A stretch of 64,000 nucleotides of DNA from Niabella drilacis (GCF_900101395.1 NZ_FMZO01000002.1:599201-663200), one strand, 5' to 3'. Positions 8,541 to 18,647 are shown, counted from the stretch's first letter. The notes: a model not told the origin generated them from the letters alone. Made by a program: numbers and translations.

Positions 8541-8693
8541 TTTGAACCTATGTGTATTATTTGATGTGCGGTGTTTAATAAATAATACATTTAAAAGATC
8601 GATAATCGAAAACGAACTATTATGAAAGAAGCGGGTGTAATGCTTGTTAAAGCGCGGTGCATGCAGCACATATACAGTGTAGCTCATAAGCAT

Positions 8694-8719
8694 AAAAAAA
8701 GCTCCATAAAGGAGCTTTT
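8694..8719 (-). terminator. terminator after the minus-strand tRNA
   Basis: On the minus strand AAAAGCTCC-TTTAT-GGAGC is followed by seven T residues. It directly follows the 3' end of the tRNA at 8721. Confidence 0.88.
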
Positions 8720-8720
8720 G

Positions 8721-8794
8721 TAGCGGGATCGGGAGTTGAACCCGAGACCTTTGGGTTATGAATCCAACGCTCTAACCACCTGAGCTACCCCGCC
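8721..8794 (-). tRNA. tRNA with CAT anticodon (elongator Met; Ile2 not excluded)
   Basis: Minus-strand cloverleaf: acceptor GGCGGGG/TCCCGCT with G-T pairs at both ends, D-stem GCTC/GAGC, anticodon loop TTCATAA, T-stem TCGGG/CCCGA. It lacks the initiator C1-A72 mismatch and the GGG/CCC anticodon stem. The pair closing the anticodon loop is A31 against C39, an A-C mismatch. A CAT tRNA can also be isoleucine-2 after lysidine modification; sequence alone does not settle this. Confidence 0.88.
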
Positions 8795-8906
8795 GTTCTG
8801 TAAACAAAGCGATTCGTATTGGATCACAAATTTATTTACCGGGCCGCAAAAATAGTTATTCTTACTGTAATTCGGAAAACAATTTCAGGATTTTATGAAA
8901 AATGTT

Positions 8907-9236
8907 TTAACCAGCTGCATCCAGGATATCTTCCATGTAAACGGAGCTGTGACTTTCATGATAAACGCATTTCCGGTCTTTGATCAGCAATACCTGCGGC
9001 GATTCGTGCCGTATGCCATAACGTTCTGCGATCGCATTGGACAGATCGCGGTAGGCGATCAGGTCCAGGTAATAAAAGTCAACCATATCCGGCAACCTGC
9101 CTTTGTTCAGCCTGCTTTTTACAACGCTGCTGATGGAGCAACGGGTGCTGTGTTTAAAAATCAATTGCGGCCGGCTTCCGGATGACAGGTCAATAGCGTC
9201 CAGCTGCGTTTCTTGTTCCAGGGGGATCCAGTTCAT
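8907..9236 (-). CDS. ytxJ: bacilliredoxin YtxJ-like protein
   Basis: 109 residues with a thioredoxin-like fold and the motif KHSTRCSIS, whose Cys33 is the single active-site cysteine of the YtxJ (monothiol bacilliredoxin) family. These proteins remove bacillithiol from mixed disulfides on proteins. It lies 18 bases downstream of yebC and is probably co-transcribed. The window also encodes BshC at 32.7 kb, the last enzyme of bacillithiol synthesis, which supports this reading. Confidence 0.85.
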   Translation of the reverse strand: MNWIPLEQETQLDAIDLSSGSRPQLIFKHSTRCSISSVVKSRLNKGRLPDMVDFYYLDLIAYRDLSNAIAERYGIRHESPQVLLIKDRKCVYHESHSSVYMEDILDAAG

Positions 9237-9254
9237 TTTGAATACTCCTTCTGA

Positions 9255-9977
9255 CTATTGCATGTTATGAAAAACCTTCTGTACGTCTTCGTCCTGCTCG
9301 AGGCGCTCGATCAGCTTGCTCACTTCTTCTGCCTGTTCATCCGTTACCGGAACGGTGGTGCCGGGGATCCATTCTACTTCCGCGCTGATCGGAGTAATAT
9401 TTCTTTCTTCCAGGGCTTTTTGCATATTGCCAAAATCGGTAAAGCCCACACGTACCACCAGGATTTCTTTCTCGTTGTCGTCCGTACTTTCTCCCAGTTC
9501 TTCAAGACCGGCATCGATCAGCTCCAGTTCGAGATCTTCTGCGTTCAATCCGTCGGGGTTTAATTTAAAAACGCCCATTTTATTAAACTGGAAAGCCACG
9601 CTGCCACTGTTTCCCAGGGTGCCTCCACCTTTATTAAAGTGGGATTTTACATTGGCCACTGTACGTACATGATTATCGGTTGCCGTTTCTACCAGGATGG
9701 CTACTCCATGAGGCCCGTATCCTTCGTAAAGAATTTCATCGTAATTCTCCATCTCTTTGCCCTGTGCTCTTTTGATGGCTGCTTCTACGCGGTCTTTGGG
9801 CATGTTTACACTCTTGGCGTTTTGCATACAACGGCGCAATGCAGCGTTGGTAGCAGGATCCGGCCCCCCGGCTTTAACGGCAATGGCAATTTCCTTACCA
9901 ATACGTGTAAATTGTTTTGCCATACGGTCGTAGCGGGCAAACATGCTGGCTTTACGAACTTCAAATATCCTTCCCAT
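9255..9977 (-). CDS. yebC: YebC/PmpR family regulator
   Basis: 240 residues, the usual family length. Recognisable stretches are '[25 protein letters not shown]' (about 24-48, cited as a region), [14 protein letters not shown], '[14 protein letters not shown]' and '[16 protein letters not shown]'. Members bind DNA, and homologues relieve ribosome pausing at proline runs. The N-terminus [17 protein letters not shown] replaces the common MAGHSKW start. The three-domain YebC layout is complete. First gene of a two-gene unit with ytxJ. Confidence 0.95.
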   Translation of the reverse strand: MGRIFEVRKASMFARYDRMAKQFTRIGKEIAIAVKAGGPDPATNAALRRCMQNAKSVNMPKDRVEAAIKRAQGKEMENYDEILYEGYGPHGVAILVETATDNHVRTVANVKSHFNKGGGTLGNSGSVAFQFNKMGVFKLNPDGLNAEDLELELIDAGLEELGESTDDNEKEILVVRVGFTDFGNMQKALEERNITPISAEVEWIPGTTVPVTDEQAEEVSKLIERLEQDEDVQKVFHNMQ

Positions 9978-10012
9978 ATAAAATACTTGGTCTAAAAAAG
10001 TTAATTGAGGTG

Positions 10013-10020
10013 CAAACGTA
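10013..10020 (-). promoter_or_regulatory. -7 box (TACGTTTG) for yebC-ytxJ
   Basis: The minus strand reads TACGTTTG, a match to TAnnTTTG about 35 bases before the yebC start codon. No matching -33 TTTG was found at the usual distance. Confidence 0.4.
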
Positions 10021-10158
10021 CATTAAATTTTTGATCCATAGAACTGCGGGTAGTGATGTATTTGGTGCCCAGAGATTTACATGTTGTATTACCGTTTGCT
10101 GTAACTTAGCAATCAACGATTTCGATCCCATTTAGTTCAAAATAAGCAAGAGTAAAAC

Positions 10159-11829
10159 ATGAATCAAAGCTCAAAAATGAAATGTTGCCACCTCCTGATA
10201 CTTCTTTTTCTGGCGGGTGCACTTACTGCTCAGGCACAAACCGGCATTCGTTCGGGAGGCACAATTATTACCTATAAGCCAGGGAAAACCAGGATAGGGG
10301 AGAACGAAAAGGGCGGTCTGCTCATTAATGTATCGCCCCGTGATCTACAAAAATTTAAAGCTTCCGGTTTCGTGCAATACAGCGATTTGGGCGCAGCGGG
10401 GGACGGGAAATCGGATGATATTGACCCGATCGTTGCAACCCACGCAGTGGCCAATGAACAAGGCCTCGCCGTTAAGGCAAACGAAGGCGCCACCTACTAT
10501 ATTGGCGGAAAGGCGCATACCGCTATCATTAAAACAACAACTGATTTTGGAACTGCCCGTTTCATAATCGATGACACCGAAGTGCAGAACCGGAATGCAG
10601 CAATTTTTGAAGTGGCCTCAGGCCTGGCAGCCTCCCCGCTCAAAGGAATTACCTCTTTGAAGAAAAATCAAAAAAAAATCAACGCCTCCTTTCCTGCAAC
10701 CAGTCTTATTACGGTAACTGATACCCAGATCAAACAGTATATTCGTATGGGATTAAACCAGGATAAAGGAGCTGCGCAAACGGACATTTTCATCGTTGAT
10801 AAAAACGGGAATATAGATATGAATGCGCCCATTATCTGGGACTTCAATACAATTACTGCAATTACCGCATTGCCCATAGACGAAGAGCCGCTCAGGATTT
10901 CAGGCGGCGATTTCACTACGATCGCCAATGCCGCTGAATCGAAATATACCTATTACGATCGAAATATTGCGATAAAACGTTCAAATGTTGTGGTAGATGG
11001 GATCGTACATCGTATTACCGGTGAAGGAGATCATGGGGCACCTTATGGAGGTTTTTTAAATATCAGCAACTGCGCCTTTGTGACTATTAAAAATTGTGTT
11101 CTTACGGGGCACAAAACATACCGGACCATTGGCTCGGCAGGAGCCCCGGTATCGATGGGCACTTATGATATTTCTGCGAACCGGGCGCTAAATATTTCCT
11201 TTATTAATTGCAGACAGACCAATGATATTAATGACAACAGGTATTGGGGAATCATGGGATCCAATTATTGTAAAAATATTTTGTATGACGGTTGTGTATT
11301 CTCCCGTTTTGACGCCCATAAAGGAGTGGCTAATGCTACCATACGTAACTCTACGCTGGGGTACATGGGTATTAATGCCATTGGCAGTGGAACATTTCTT
11401 GTTGAAAACAGTACGATTAATGGCGGCAGCCTGATCAACCTGCGAAGTGATTATGGCAGTACCTGGCAGGGCCGTTTCATTATCCGCAATTGTATATTCA
11501 GACCTCAGGCCGGAAAACCCGTTCATAGCGTGTTGATTAATGGCTCCAATTCGGGTCAGCATGATTTTGGCTATACCTGTTATATGCCTGAACAAATCAT
11601 TATCGAAAACCTGAAAATTGAAGACAAAAATCACCCCGCAGACTATAACGGCGTGGCTGTTTTTGCCGATTTCAACCCAAAAATGAAAGATGACACGTAC
11701 AAGGAACAATTCCCGTATGTAGTCACTAAAGAAGTTGTTCTGCAAAATGTAACTACCACCAGCGGTCATGCCTTACGTGTCAGCAATAACCCGTTTGAAT
11801 TCCGGAATGTGAAAATAAGCAACAGATGA
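10159..11829 (+). CDS. secreted parallel beta-helix protein, pectate-lyase-superfamily type
   Basis: 556 residues with a signal peptide (CCHLLILLFLAGALTAQAQ). After an N-terminal segment (GFVQYSDLGAAGDGKSDDIDP, split here from its helix context) typical of the Pectate_lyase_3 fold, repeated short beta rungs (ISNCAFVTIKNCVL, NISFINCRQTND, ILYDGCVFSRFDAH, ATIRNSTLGYMG) form a right-handed beta-helix. Such proteins bind or cleave acidic polysaccharides; no catalytic residues can be assigned by eye. It is monocistronic. A second possible start is 10186 (MKCCH). The substrate is unknown. Confidence 0.8.
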   Translation: MNQSSKMKCCHLLILLFLAGALTAQAQTGIRSGGTIITYKPGKTRIGENEKGGLLINVSPRDLQKFKASGFVQYSDLGAAGDGKSDDIDPIVATHAVANEQGLAVKANEGATYYIGGKAHTAIIKTTTDFGTARFIIDDTEVQNRNAAIFEVASGLAASPLKGITSLKKNQKKINASFPATSLITVTDTQIKQYIRMGLNQDKGAAQTDIFIVDKNGNIDMNAPIIWDFNTITAITALPIDEEPLRISGGDFTTIANAAESKYTYYDRNIAIKRSNVVVDGIVHRITGEGDHGAPYGGFLNISNCAFVTIKNCVLTGHKTYRTIGSAGAPVSMGTYDISANRALNISFINCRQTNDINDNRYWGIMGSNYCKNILYDGCVFSRFDAHKGVANATIRNSTLGYMGINAIGSGTFLVENSTINGGSLINLRSDYGSTWQGRFIIRNCIFRPQAGKPVHSVLINGSNSGQHDFGYTCYMPEQIIIENLKIEDKNHPADYNGVAVFADFNPKMKDDTYKEQFPYVVTKEVVLQNVTTTSGHALRVSNNPFEFRNVKISNR

Positions 11830-11929
11830 ATGATCTGTTTTGCCTAAAACGTCGCTATCCCTCCGATTTCTTTAATTGTTTTAGATGCCAAAACGGGGGT
11901 TCACAATAAGTGCCTTTGTCAGGCCCGGA

Positions 11930-13603
11930 TCAAACTGTTTGGGCCTTCTTCGAACGATTCGTTAAGAATAGCACCAAATGAAGCAGGCCAAAGCCCAGTG
12001 AGAAGTAGAACAGACCTGTATCCGGAACATTGGAGGTGAAATGATGAGCACATGCAACGATTGCCAGAATCACAGCCATCACGATCCCGGTATTGGAAAC
12101 GGTCCGGTAGCTCCGGCTGTCGTGTTTGCCCTTATTCAGGATACTGTGTTTAAGGCCAAAGAACAGGTATACATCCATACCGATGAGCATCCATACGATC
12201 AGGCGGATCCAGGTATCGAACGGAAGAAAGGCCATCATCCCGAAACAAACGATCACTCCCAGGACAGGAACGAGGGGAACCAGGGGCGTTTTAAATGCTC
12301 TTGGAGCATCCGGGTTCGATTTTCTGAGGATGATCACCCCAATGCAAACAAGAATAAACGCAAAAAGGGTGCCGATACTGGTCATTTCACCAACAACCCG
12401 CCCCGGAACAAAAGCGGCAAAAAGGCTCACAAAAACCATGAAAAACAGGTTGGAGCGGGCGGGAGTGCGGTATTTGGAGTGAACGACTGAAAAGAATTTT
12501 GGGAGTAACCCATCGCTGCTCATGGAATAGAACACACGGCTCTGGCCCAGGAGCATCACCAGTATCACTGATGCGTAGCCCAGCAGGATGGCAATAATAA
12601 TGGTATTGTTGAGCCAGGGATAGGCCGGCTGAATTTTACCGCTTGCATCGGCAATACCCATATGATCAATGGCGGTGGCTACGGGAGCAAGATGGTCGCT
12701 GGAGGACCCCTGTCCGAATTCGGTATAATGGGCCACCCCAACCATTACGTAGGCAAATACAATATACAATGCCGTACAGATCAGCAATGATCCCATAATA
12801 CCGATAGGCATGGCCTTTTTGGGATTTTTTGTTTCCTGGGCAGCCGTGGATACCGCATCAAACCCGATATAGGCAAAAAAGACCACGGCGGCTGCCCGGA
12901 TGATGCCAGACCAGCCGAATTTGCCAAACTCACCCTGGTTTTCGGGGATCAGGGGTTGCAGGTTCTCCGGCCGCACATATTTAAAGCCCACAAAAATAAA
13001 AGTGAGCACAATACCCACCTTTAATACTACAATAATCGTATTTACCAGCGCAGACTCGCTGGTCCCCTTAATCAGCACTAGCGACATCAGCACCACGATA
13101 AACACAGCCGGGAGGTTCAGCAAGCCATGTGTGCCATCAGCAGCAGTGTCAAAAGGGGTCATCATCAGGTATTGCGGAAGCGAAACGCCAAACGTTGCAA
13201 ATAATTTTGACAGGTAGCCGGACCAGCTTGAGGCCACAGTGGCCGCGCCAACGGCATATTCCAGCACCAGGTCCCAGCCAATGATCCAGGCAATAAATTC
13301 GCCCATTGTTGCATAACTATATGTATAAGCACTGCCGGCAACAGGGATCATTGATGCAAATTCCGCATAGCATAACCCCGCAAAGGCGCAACCCAGTGCG
13401 GCTACCACAAAGGAGATCATAATGGCCGGACCTGCATAATTGGCAGCAGCCATACCGGTAATGGAAAATAACCCGGCCCCGATAATAGCACCGATCCCCA
13501 AAGCCACAAGCGACCATGAGGTAAGTGTTTTTTTCAGCCCTTTTTCCGACTCCTCTGCTTCGGCTAATAAGGAATGCAATGGTTTTTTAACAAATAATCC
13601 CAT
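11930..13603 (-). CDS. amino acid permease (APC superfamily)
   Basis: 557 residues with about 12-14 hydrophobic helices. The first helix carries the APC signature LGIGAIIGAGLFSITG (about 35-50), and helix 6 carries 'AAAVVFFAYIGFDAVSTAAQE'. This arrangement is typical of YfnA-like cationic or small-neutral amino-acid transporters in the cytoplasmic membrane. The N-terminus (KKPLHSLLAEAEESEKGLKKTL) fits Bacteroidota members. It is monocistronic and convergent with the beta-helix gene. Substrate not determined. Confidence 0.92.
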   Translation of the reverse strand: MGLFVKKPLHSLLAEAEESEKGLKKTLTSWSLVALGIGAIIGAGLFSITGMAAANYAGPAIMISFVVAALGCAFAGLCYAEFASMIPVAGSAYTYSYATMGEFIAWIIGWDLVLEYAVGAATVASSWSGYLSKLFATFGVSLPQYLMMTPFDTAADGTHGLLNLPAVFIVVLMSLVLIKGTSESALVNTIIVVLKVGIVLTFIFVGFKYVRPENLQPLIPENQGEFGKFGWSGIIRAAAVVFFAYIGFDAVSTAAQETKNPKKAMPIGIMGSLLICTALYIVFAYVMVGVAHYTEFGQGSSSDHLAPVATAIDHMGIADASGKIQPAYPWLNNTIIIAILLGYASVILVMLLGQSRVFYSMSSDGLLPKFFSVVHSKYRTPARSNLFFMVFVSLFAAFVPGRVVGEMTSIGTLFAFILVCIGVIILRKSNPDAPRAFKTPLVPLVPVLGVIVCFGMMAFLPFDTWIRLIVWMLIGMDVYLFFGLKHSILNKGKHDSRSYRTVSNTGIVMAVILAIVACAHHFTSNVPDTGLFYFSLGFGLLHLVLFLTNRSKKAQTV

Positions 13604-13751
13604 AAGATTGATTCTTTAATGAGTAGTTGATTTTTTAAATAAAAATTATATGGCAGTGAAAAGTAAGCAATAATACGCTTCCCGGATAAAACTTATTCCA
13701 TTTTTTTGAAAAATTATTAAAAGGGGAATCGCCTTTTTCAGGCTAAACCTT

Positions 13752-13759
13752 TAGTTTTG
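13752..13759 (+). promoter_or_regulatory. -7 box (TAGTTTTG) for the dicarboxylate symporter
   Basis: TAGTTTTG matches TAnnTTTG 18 bases before the ATG at 13778. The alternative upstream TTG codon at 13757 lies inside this box, which argues for the ATG as the real start. Confidence 0.45.
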
Positions 13760-13777
13760 GCAAATAACCACTCGACT

Positions 13778-15250
13778 ATGAATAAAAGAAAAGCCGGGTT
13801 TCTTTCCATTATACTTTTTACGATTGCTGCTGCTTTTCACCTCATACATGAAGAATGGGCCCCAATGCCGGAGGCTTTGCTTTTTGGCCTGAGATGGGTG
13901 GTGATCGCCAGCCTGGTCCTTTTTGCGGGGTATAAAAGATCACTGACCACCTGGATCTTTGTGGCCATGGCGATCGGGGTTGAGATCGGCGTGGATTTCC
14001 CCGCTTTTTCCCAAAACCTGAAATTTCTGAGTACGATCTTCCTGCGGCTGATCAAGACCATTGTGGCCCCGCTGCTGTTTTCGACCCTGGTAGTGGGCAT
14101 CGCCAGCCATAGCAACCTGAAACAGGTAGGCAGGATGGGATGGAAATCTATACTTTATTTTGAGATAGTAACCACTTTTGCACTGATAATAGGGTTGGTA
14201 TTTATAAATATTACCAAGGCCGGAACAGGTATTGAAGTGCCTGAGGCATTGCTGAAAGACCTGCCGCGTTCCCAGGAAAAACTGCTGCAGCAAAAGGTGA
14301 TCACTATTATGGACAGCGCCGGGGTTTCGGTGCCGCCGCACCTGATCGACAAACTGCCGGATCCTTCCGAAAAAGGCTGGCAGGACCATATCGTGGATAT
14401 TTTCCCGGAAAACATCATTAAATCGGTTTATGAAGGCAATGTGTTGCCCATTGTGGTATTTAGCCTGATCTTTGGGATCTCGCTGGCCATGCTTTCTGAA
14501 AAGCGGAAAAAGCCGCTCATCGATTTTACGGAAAGTTTATCCGAAACCATGTTCAAGTTCACCAACCTGATCATGCATTTTGCACCCTTTGGGGTGGGGG
14601 CTGCCATATCGGTTACGGTCGGGCACCTGGGAATTGATATTTTAAAGAACCTGGGATTGCTCCTCGTTACGCTTTACCTGGCATTGATCGCATTTATCCT
14701 GGTGGTACTGGTGCCCATTGCCCTGTTTGTGGCAAGGATCCCGTTACGGCGGTTCATACAGGCCATCAAAGAACCGGTATCCATTGCATTTGCAACAACC
14801 AGCTCCGATTCTGCATTGCCTAAAGCGCTGGAAAACATGGAAAAATTCGGAGTACCTCGAAAAATAGTTTCGTTCGTTATCCCAACGGGTTATACCTTTA
14901 ACCTAGATGGAACGACACTGTACCTGTCGCTGGCCTCGGTTTTTGTGGCCCAGGCCGCGGGTATTCATCTGTCGTTTGGAGCACAGCTGATGATCGGTTT
15001 ATCGCTGATGCTGAGCAGTAAAGGAGTAGCTGCCGTACCCCGGGCATCTTTGGTGATCCTGATTGCCACGGCACACACTTTTAATTTGCCATTGTGGCCG
15101 ATCATGGCCATTTATGGGATCGATGAGCTGATGGATATGGCCCGTACTTCTGTTAATGTAATTGGAAATACCCTGGCAAGTTGTGTAATTGCCCGATGGG
15201 AAGGTGAATTTGATGAACAAAAAGCCCTGAATTTTGTAGAGGATAATTAA
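13778..15250 (+). CDS. dicarboxylate/amino acid:cation symporter (DAACS, GltP-like)
   Basis: 490 residues from the ATG at 13778. The family core is clear: 'FLRLIKTIVAPLLFSTLVVGI' (about 93-113, cited as a region), the re-entrant hairpin 'AFATTSSDSALPKALENM', 'VIPTGYTFNLDGTTLY' and 'SSKGVAAVPRASLVIL'. These segments bind cation and the acidic substrate (glutamate, aspartate or C4-dicarboxylates). An extra periplasmic stretch near residues 150-210 is longer than in GltPh. The DedA gene begins 9 bases after the stop, so the two are probably co-transcribed. Confidence 0.94.
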   Translation: MNKRKAGFLSIILFTIAAAFHLIHEEWAPMPEALLFGLRWVVIASLVLFAGYKRSLTTWIFVAMAIGVEIGVDFPAFSQNLKFLSTIFLRLIKTIVAPLLFSTLVVGIASHSNLKQVGRMGWKSILYFEIVTTFALIIGLVFINITKAGTGIEVPEALLKDLPRSQEKLLQQKVITIMDSAGVSVPPHLIDKLPDPSEKGWQDHIVDIFPENIIKSVYEGNVLPIVVFSLIFGISLAMLSEKRKKPLIDFTESLSETMFKFTNLIMHFAPFGVGAAISVTVGHLGIDILKNLGLLLVTLYLALIAFILVVLVPIALFVARIPLRRFIQAIKEPVSIAFATTSSDSALPKALENMEKFGVPRKIVSFVIPTGYTFNLDGTTLYLSLASVFVAQAAGIHLSFGAQLMIGLSLMLSSKGVAAVPRASLVILIATAHTFNLPLWPIMAIYGIDELMDMARTSVNVIGNTLASCVIARWEGEFDEQKALNFVEDN

Positions 15251-15259
15251 AACCAAATA

Positions 15260-16042
15260 ATGATCGAACTTTTAAGCAGCTTTAGCTGGACAGATTTGTT
15301 GCAACCGCAGTGGTATATTGAGAATGGTGGCCTGTGGCTTTTACTTTTTGTTGTGTTTGCTGAAACCGGTCTGTTTGCCGGGTTCTTTCTCCCGGGTGAT
15401 ACGCTTTTATTTATAGCAGGGATCTATGCCCATAAGATCGGGGAGGGCGTAACCGCCGAACCGGGGCTGACCTACCAGTTTTTAAAATTGTTCAATTTAG
15501 GGCATATCCAGAATGAATGGGTAGACCTGATCGTGCTGTGGGCGTTGATCTCCTTTTGCGGGATCCTGGGTAATATGGTGGGCTACTGGACGGGCCGTAA
15601 AGTAGGGCCGGCAATGTATCATTGGAAAGAGAATTTCTTTTTTAAACGTCGCTACCTGGAGCAGGCGCACGATTTTTATGAAAAACATGGCGGCGGGGCG
15701 ATCATTGTTGCGCGCTTCCTGCCTTTTATCCGGACCTTTGCGCCGATCATTGCTGGTATTGTGGGTATGAACAGGGCCAAATTTACCTTTTATAATATCG
15801 TAGGTTGTATCTCCTGGGTGTTTTCCATGTTATTTGCAGGACATTTTCTGCAGAAATGGCTGATGAGCGCCTTCCAGTTCGACCTGAAGCAGCATCTGGA
15901 ATACATTGTATTGGGAATTGTAGTGGTAACCACTGCGCCGGTGATCCTTAAACTGATGAGCGGAAAGAAAAAAGCAAAGGAGAAGGAAGCTGCAGCCGCC
16001 GCAAAAAAAGCACTGGATGCAACGCCCGAAAGCGCCGAATAA
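15260..16042 (+). CDS. DedA family membrane protein
   Basis: 260 residues, VTT/SNARE-associated domain. Motifs: 'FAETGLFAGFFLPGDTLLF' near residues 34-52 and 'VARFLPFIRTFAPIIAGIVG' near 153-172, with the conserved acidic and arginine residues of DedA present. DedA proteins act in recycling of undecaprenyl phosphate or other lipid carriers and in membrane homeostasis. The C-terminus is an Ala/Lys-rich cytoplasmic tail. It lies directly behind the symporter and ends the unit at a terminator. Confidence 0.93.
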   Translation: MIELLSSFSWTDLLQPQWYIENGGLWLLLFVVFAETGLFAGFFLPGDTLLFIAGIYAHKIGEGVTAEPGLTYQFLKLFNLGHIQNEWVDLIVLWALISFCGILGNMVGYWTGRKVGPAMYHWKENFFFKRRYLEQAHDFYEKHGGGAIIVARFLPFIRTFAPIIAGIVGMNRAKFTFYNIVGCISWVFSMLFAGHFLQKWLMSAFQFDLKQHLEYIVLGIVVVTTAPVILKLMSGKKKAKEKEAAAAAKKALDATPESAE

Positions 16043-16070
16043 CTTCATTTTACAACATATCAGATAAAAG

Positions 16071-16100
16071 AACAGTCCGTACAAACGGGCTGTTCTTTTT
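16071..16100 (+). terminator. terminator after dedA
   Basis: AACAGTCCGT and ACGGGCTGTT pair (one G-T) around a four-base loop, followed by CTTTTT. It lies 28 bases after the stop codon. Confidence 0.85.
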
Positions 16101-16232
16101 GAGGGCAGTTGTTTGTATCACCGGGATTTTATGAGATCTCTCCAAGTATCTCAGTCCTCTTGCCCTCATAATGATGAGCGGTTTTGCTTCTTCCCCGGAT
16201 TATTTATCTTGCAGCACTGCAAATATGAATGA

Positions 16233-18647
16233 ATGAAATATATTGTTACTGCCTTGGCGATGCTGGTAGCATCCGCCACGCTGTTTGCGCAAAAAAGCAT
16301 TTACCATAAAGACTGGATCGATTTTAATAAAAACGGGAAGAAGGATATTTATGAAGATCCTGCTGCTTCGCCTGAGGAAAGGGTAAAAGACCTGCTGGGG
16401 CAGATGACCATCGACGAAAAGACCTGTCAGACAGCAACGTTATATGGTTTTGGCCGGGTCTTAAAAGATGAACAGCCCACCCCCGGCTGGAAGAACGAGA
16501 TCTGGAAAGATGGAATTGCCAATATTGATGAAATGCTGAACGGGCTGGCCCGTAACAAAAAGGCGCAGACAAAATATTCTTATCCCTTTAGCCGGCACGC
16601 AGAAGCCATCAATAAAGTGCAGCGCTGGTTTGTAGAAGAGACCCGTCTGGGGATACCGGTAGATTTTACCAACGAGGGCATCCATGGTTTGAACCACGAC
16701 CATGCTACTGCCTTTCCGGCGCCCATCGGGATCGGGTCTTCCTGGAATAGGACCCTGGTACGGCAAATGGGACAGATCGTGGGCAAAGAAGCAAAGGCGC
16801 TGGGTTATACCAACGTATATGCACCCATCCTGGATGTGGCCCGCGATCAGCGCTGGGGAAGGGTGGTGGAAACCTATGGTGAGGAGCCCTTTTTAATTGC
16901 ACAACTGGGCACCGAAATGGCTGCAGGTATACAGGAGAACGGCGTTGCGGCTACCTTAAAACATTTTGCCGTTTACAGCATCCCGAAGGGGGGACGCGAT
17001 GGCAATGCCCGTACGGATCCACATGTGGCACCCAGGGAAATGCACCAGTTGTTCCTGTATCCCTTTAAAAAAGTGATCGCTAATGCGCACCCGATGGGTA
17101 TTATGAGCAGTTACAACGATTGGGACGGCGTGCCGGTAACGGCCAGCCACTATTTTTTAACGGAATTGCTGCGTCAGCAATTTGGATTTAACGGCTATGT
17201 GGTGTCCGACAGCAGGGCAGTGGAATTTGTATCGGAAAAACATCATGTGGCCAGGGATTATAAAGGTGCCGTAAAGATGGTGATGGAAGCCGGGCTGAAT
17301 GTACGCACCGAATTTGATCCGCCAGAAACTTTTATACGGCCATTGCGGGAACTGGTAAAAGAAGGAGCGCTGTCTGTAGAAACCCTGGACCAGCGGGTAG
17401 CCGAAGTGTTGAAGGTGAAATTCAGACTGGGATTGTTTGATCACCCGTATGTGAATGATCCAAAGCAGGCAGACCGGACCGTTGCTACAAAGGAATCGGA
17501 AGCAGTGGCATTACAGCTAAACCGGGAATCGCTGGTATTGCTCAAGAACAGCCCTCCCCGGGGACAAACACAACCATTGCTGCCGCTCTCCATCAACCAG
17601 TATAAAAAGATCCTGGTGACCGGACCACTGGCCGGTGAAAAAAGTCATGCCATCAGCCGCTATGGGCCTTCTAATAAAGAAGTGATCTCCGTGTTGGAAG
17701 GCATCCGGTATTATGTAGGTGATAAGGCTGCCATACAATATATAAAAGGATGTGATGTGGCCGATGCTACCTGGCCGGAGAGTGAGATCATCGAAACACC
17801 GCTGACCGGCGAAGAAACTGCGGCGATCAGTGAGGCGGCAGAAGCTGCAAAACAAAGCGATGTGGTGATTGCCGTGGTGGGTGAAGATGATAAACGGGTG
17901 GGTGAGAGCCTGTCCCGTACAGGGCTGAACCTGCCCGGCCGGCAACTGAAATTGTTGCAGGAATTAAAGAAAACGGGCAAACCCATTGTAATGGTGCTCA
18001 TCAACGGCCAGCCGCTGACCATCAACTGGGAGAACCGCTACCTGGATGCGATCCTGGAGGCCTGGTTCCCGGGTCCGCAGGGCGGAACCGCCGTGGCCGA
18101 AGCCCTCTTTGGAGCGTATAACCCGGGTGGTAAACTAACGATGACCTTTCCCAAAACCACCGGGCAAATAGAACTGAACTTTCCGTTTAAACCGGCATCC
18201 CATGCGGGTCAGCCGGGCGATGGTCCCAACGGCTACGGCAGAACAGCGGTTGTAGGTCCGTTATACCCCTTTGGTTATGGATTGAGCTATACCGGCTTCG
18301 AATATTCCAATCTCCGGGTATCGCCGGAGAAGGGCAAAACGCAGTCGGACATAAGCGTTACTGTGAACGTAAAGAATACAGGGGCGGTAAAAGGCGATGA
18401 GGTGGTGCAGCTGTATGTGAAGGACCGGGTAAGCAGCGTAACCACCTATGAGTCGGTGCTGCGGGGATTTGAAAGGGTATCATTAAATCCCGGGGAAACA
18501 AAAACGGTACATTTTAAACTAATACCGGAGGATCTTTCCATCCTGGATAAGGATATGCATTTTGTGGTAGAACCCGGTACATTCGATATCATGATCGGCA
18601 GTTCTTCAGAAGATATAAAACTTAAAAAGAGCATTGAACTGGAATAG
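16233..18647 (+). CDS. glycoside hydrolase family 3 (beta-glucosidase/xylosidase type)
   Basis: 804 residues with a signal peptide (MKYIVTALAMLVASATLFAQ), hence periplasmic. Domains: a DxNxNGxxDxYED calcium-loop-like segment (30-42), the GH3 TIM-barrel with KHF (about 246) and the nucleophile Asp326 in GYVVSDSRA, the alpha/beta sandwich (ESLVLLKN onward) and a C-terminal fibronectin-III-like domain (GDEVVQLYVKD). GH3 enzymes remove beta-linked glucose or xylose from non-reducing ends. The linkage specificity cannot be read by eye. It stands alone and has no adjacent SusCD pair. Confidence 0.94.
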   Translation: MKYIVTALAMLVASATLFAQKSIYHKDWIDFNKNGKKDIYEDPAASPEERVKDLLGQMTIDEKTCQTATLYGFGRVLKDEQPTPGWKNEIWKDGIANIDEMLNGLARNKKAQTKYSYPFSRHAEAINKVQRWFVEETRLGIPVDFTNEGIHGLNHDHATAFPAPIGIGSSWNRTLVRQMGQIVGKEAKALGYTNVYAPILDVARDQRWGRVVETYGEEPFLIAQLGTEMAAGIQENGVAATLKHFAVYSIPKGGRDGNARTDPHVAPREMHQLFLYPFKKVIANAHPMGIMSSYNDWDGVPVTASHYFLTELLRQQFGFNGYVVSDSRAVEFVSEKHHVARDYKGAVKMVMEAGLNVRTEFDPPETFIRPLRELVKEGALSVETLDQRVAEVLKVKFRLGLFDHPYVNDPKQADRTVATKESEAVALQLNRESLVLLKNSPPRGQTQPLLPLSINQYKKILVTGPLAGEKSHAISRYGPSNKEVISVLEGIRYYVGDKAAIQYIKGCDVADATWPESEIIETPLTGEETAAISEAAEAAKQSDVVIAVVGEDDKRVGESLSRTGLNLPGRQLKLLQELKKTGKPIVMVLINGQPLTINWENRYLDAILEAWFPGPQGGTAVAEALFGAYNPGGKLTMTFPKTTGQIELNFPFKPASHAGQPGDGPNGYGRTAVVGPLYPFGYGLSYTGFEYSNLRVSPEKGKTQSDISVTVNVKNTGAVKGDEVVQLYVKDRVSSVTTYESVLRGFERVSLNPGETKTVHFKLIPEDLSILDKDMHFVVEPGTFDIMIGSSSEDIKLKKSIELE

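Noticed and set aside
11905..11935. GGCCC/GGGCC hairpin at the end of the APC permease gene as a terminator
   Set aside because: It spans the stop codon and no T-run follows on the minus strand.
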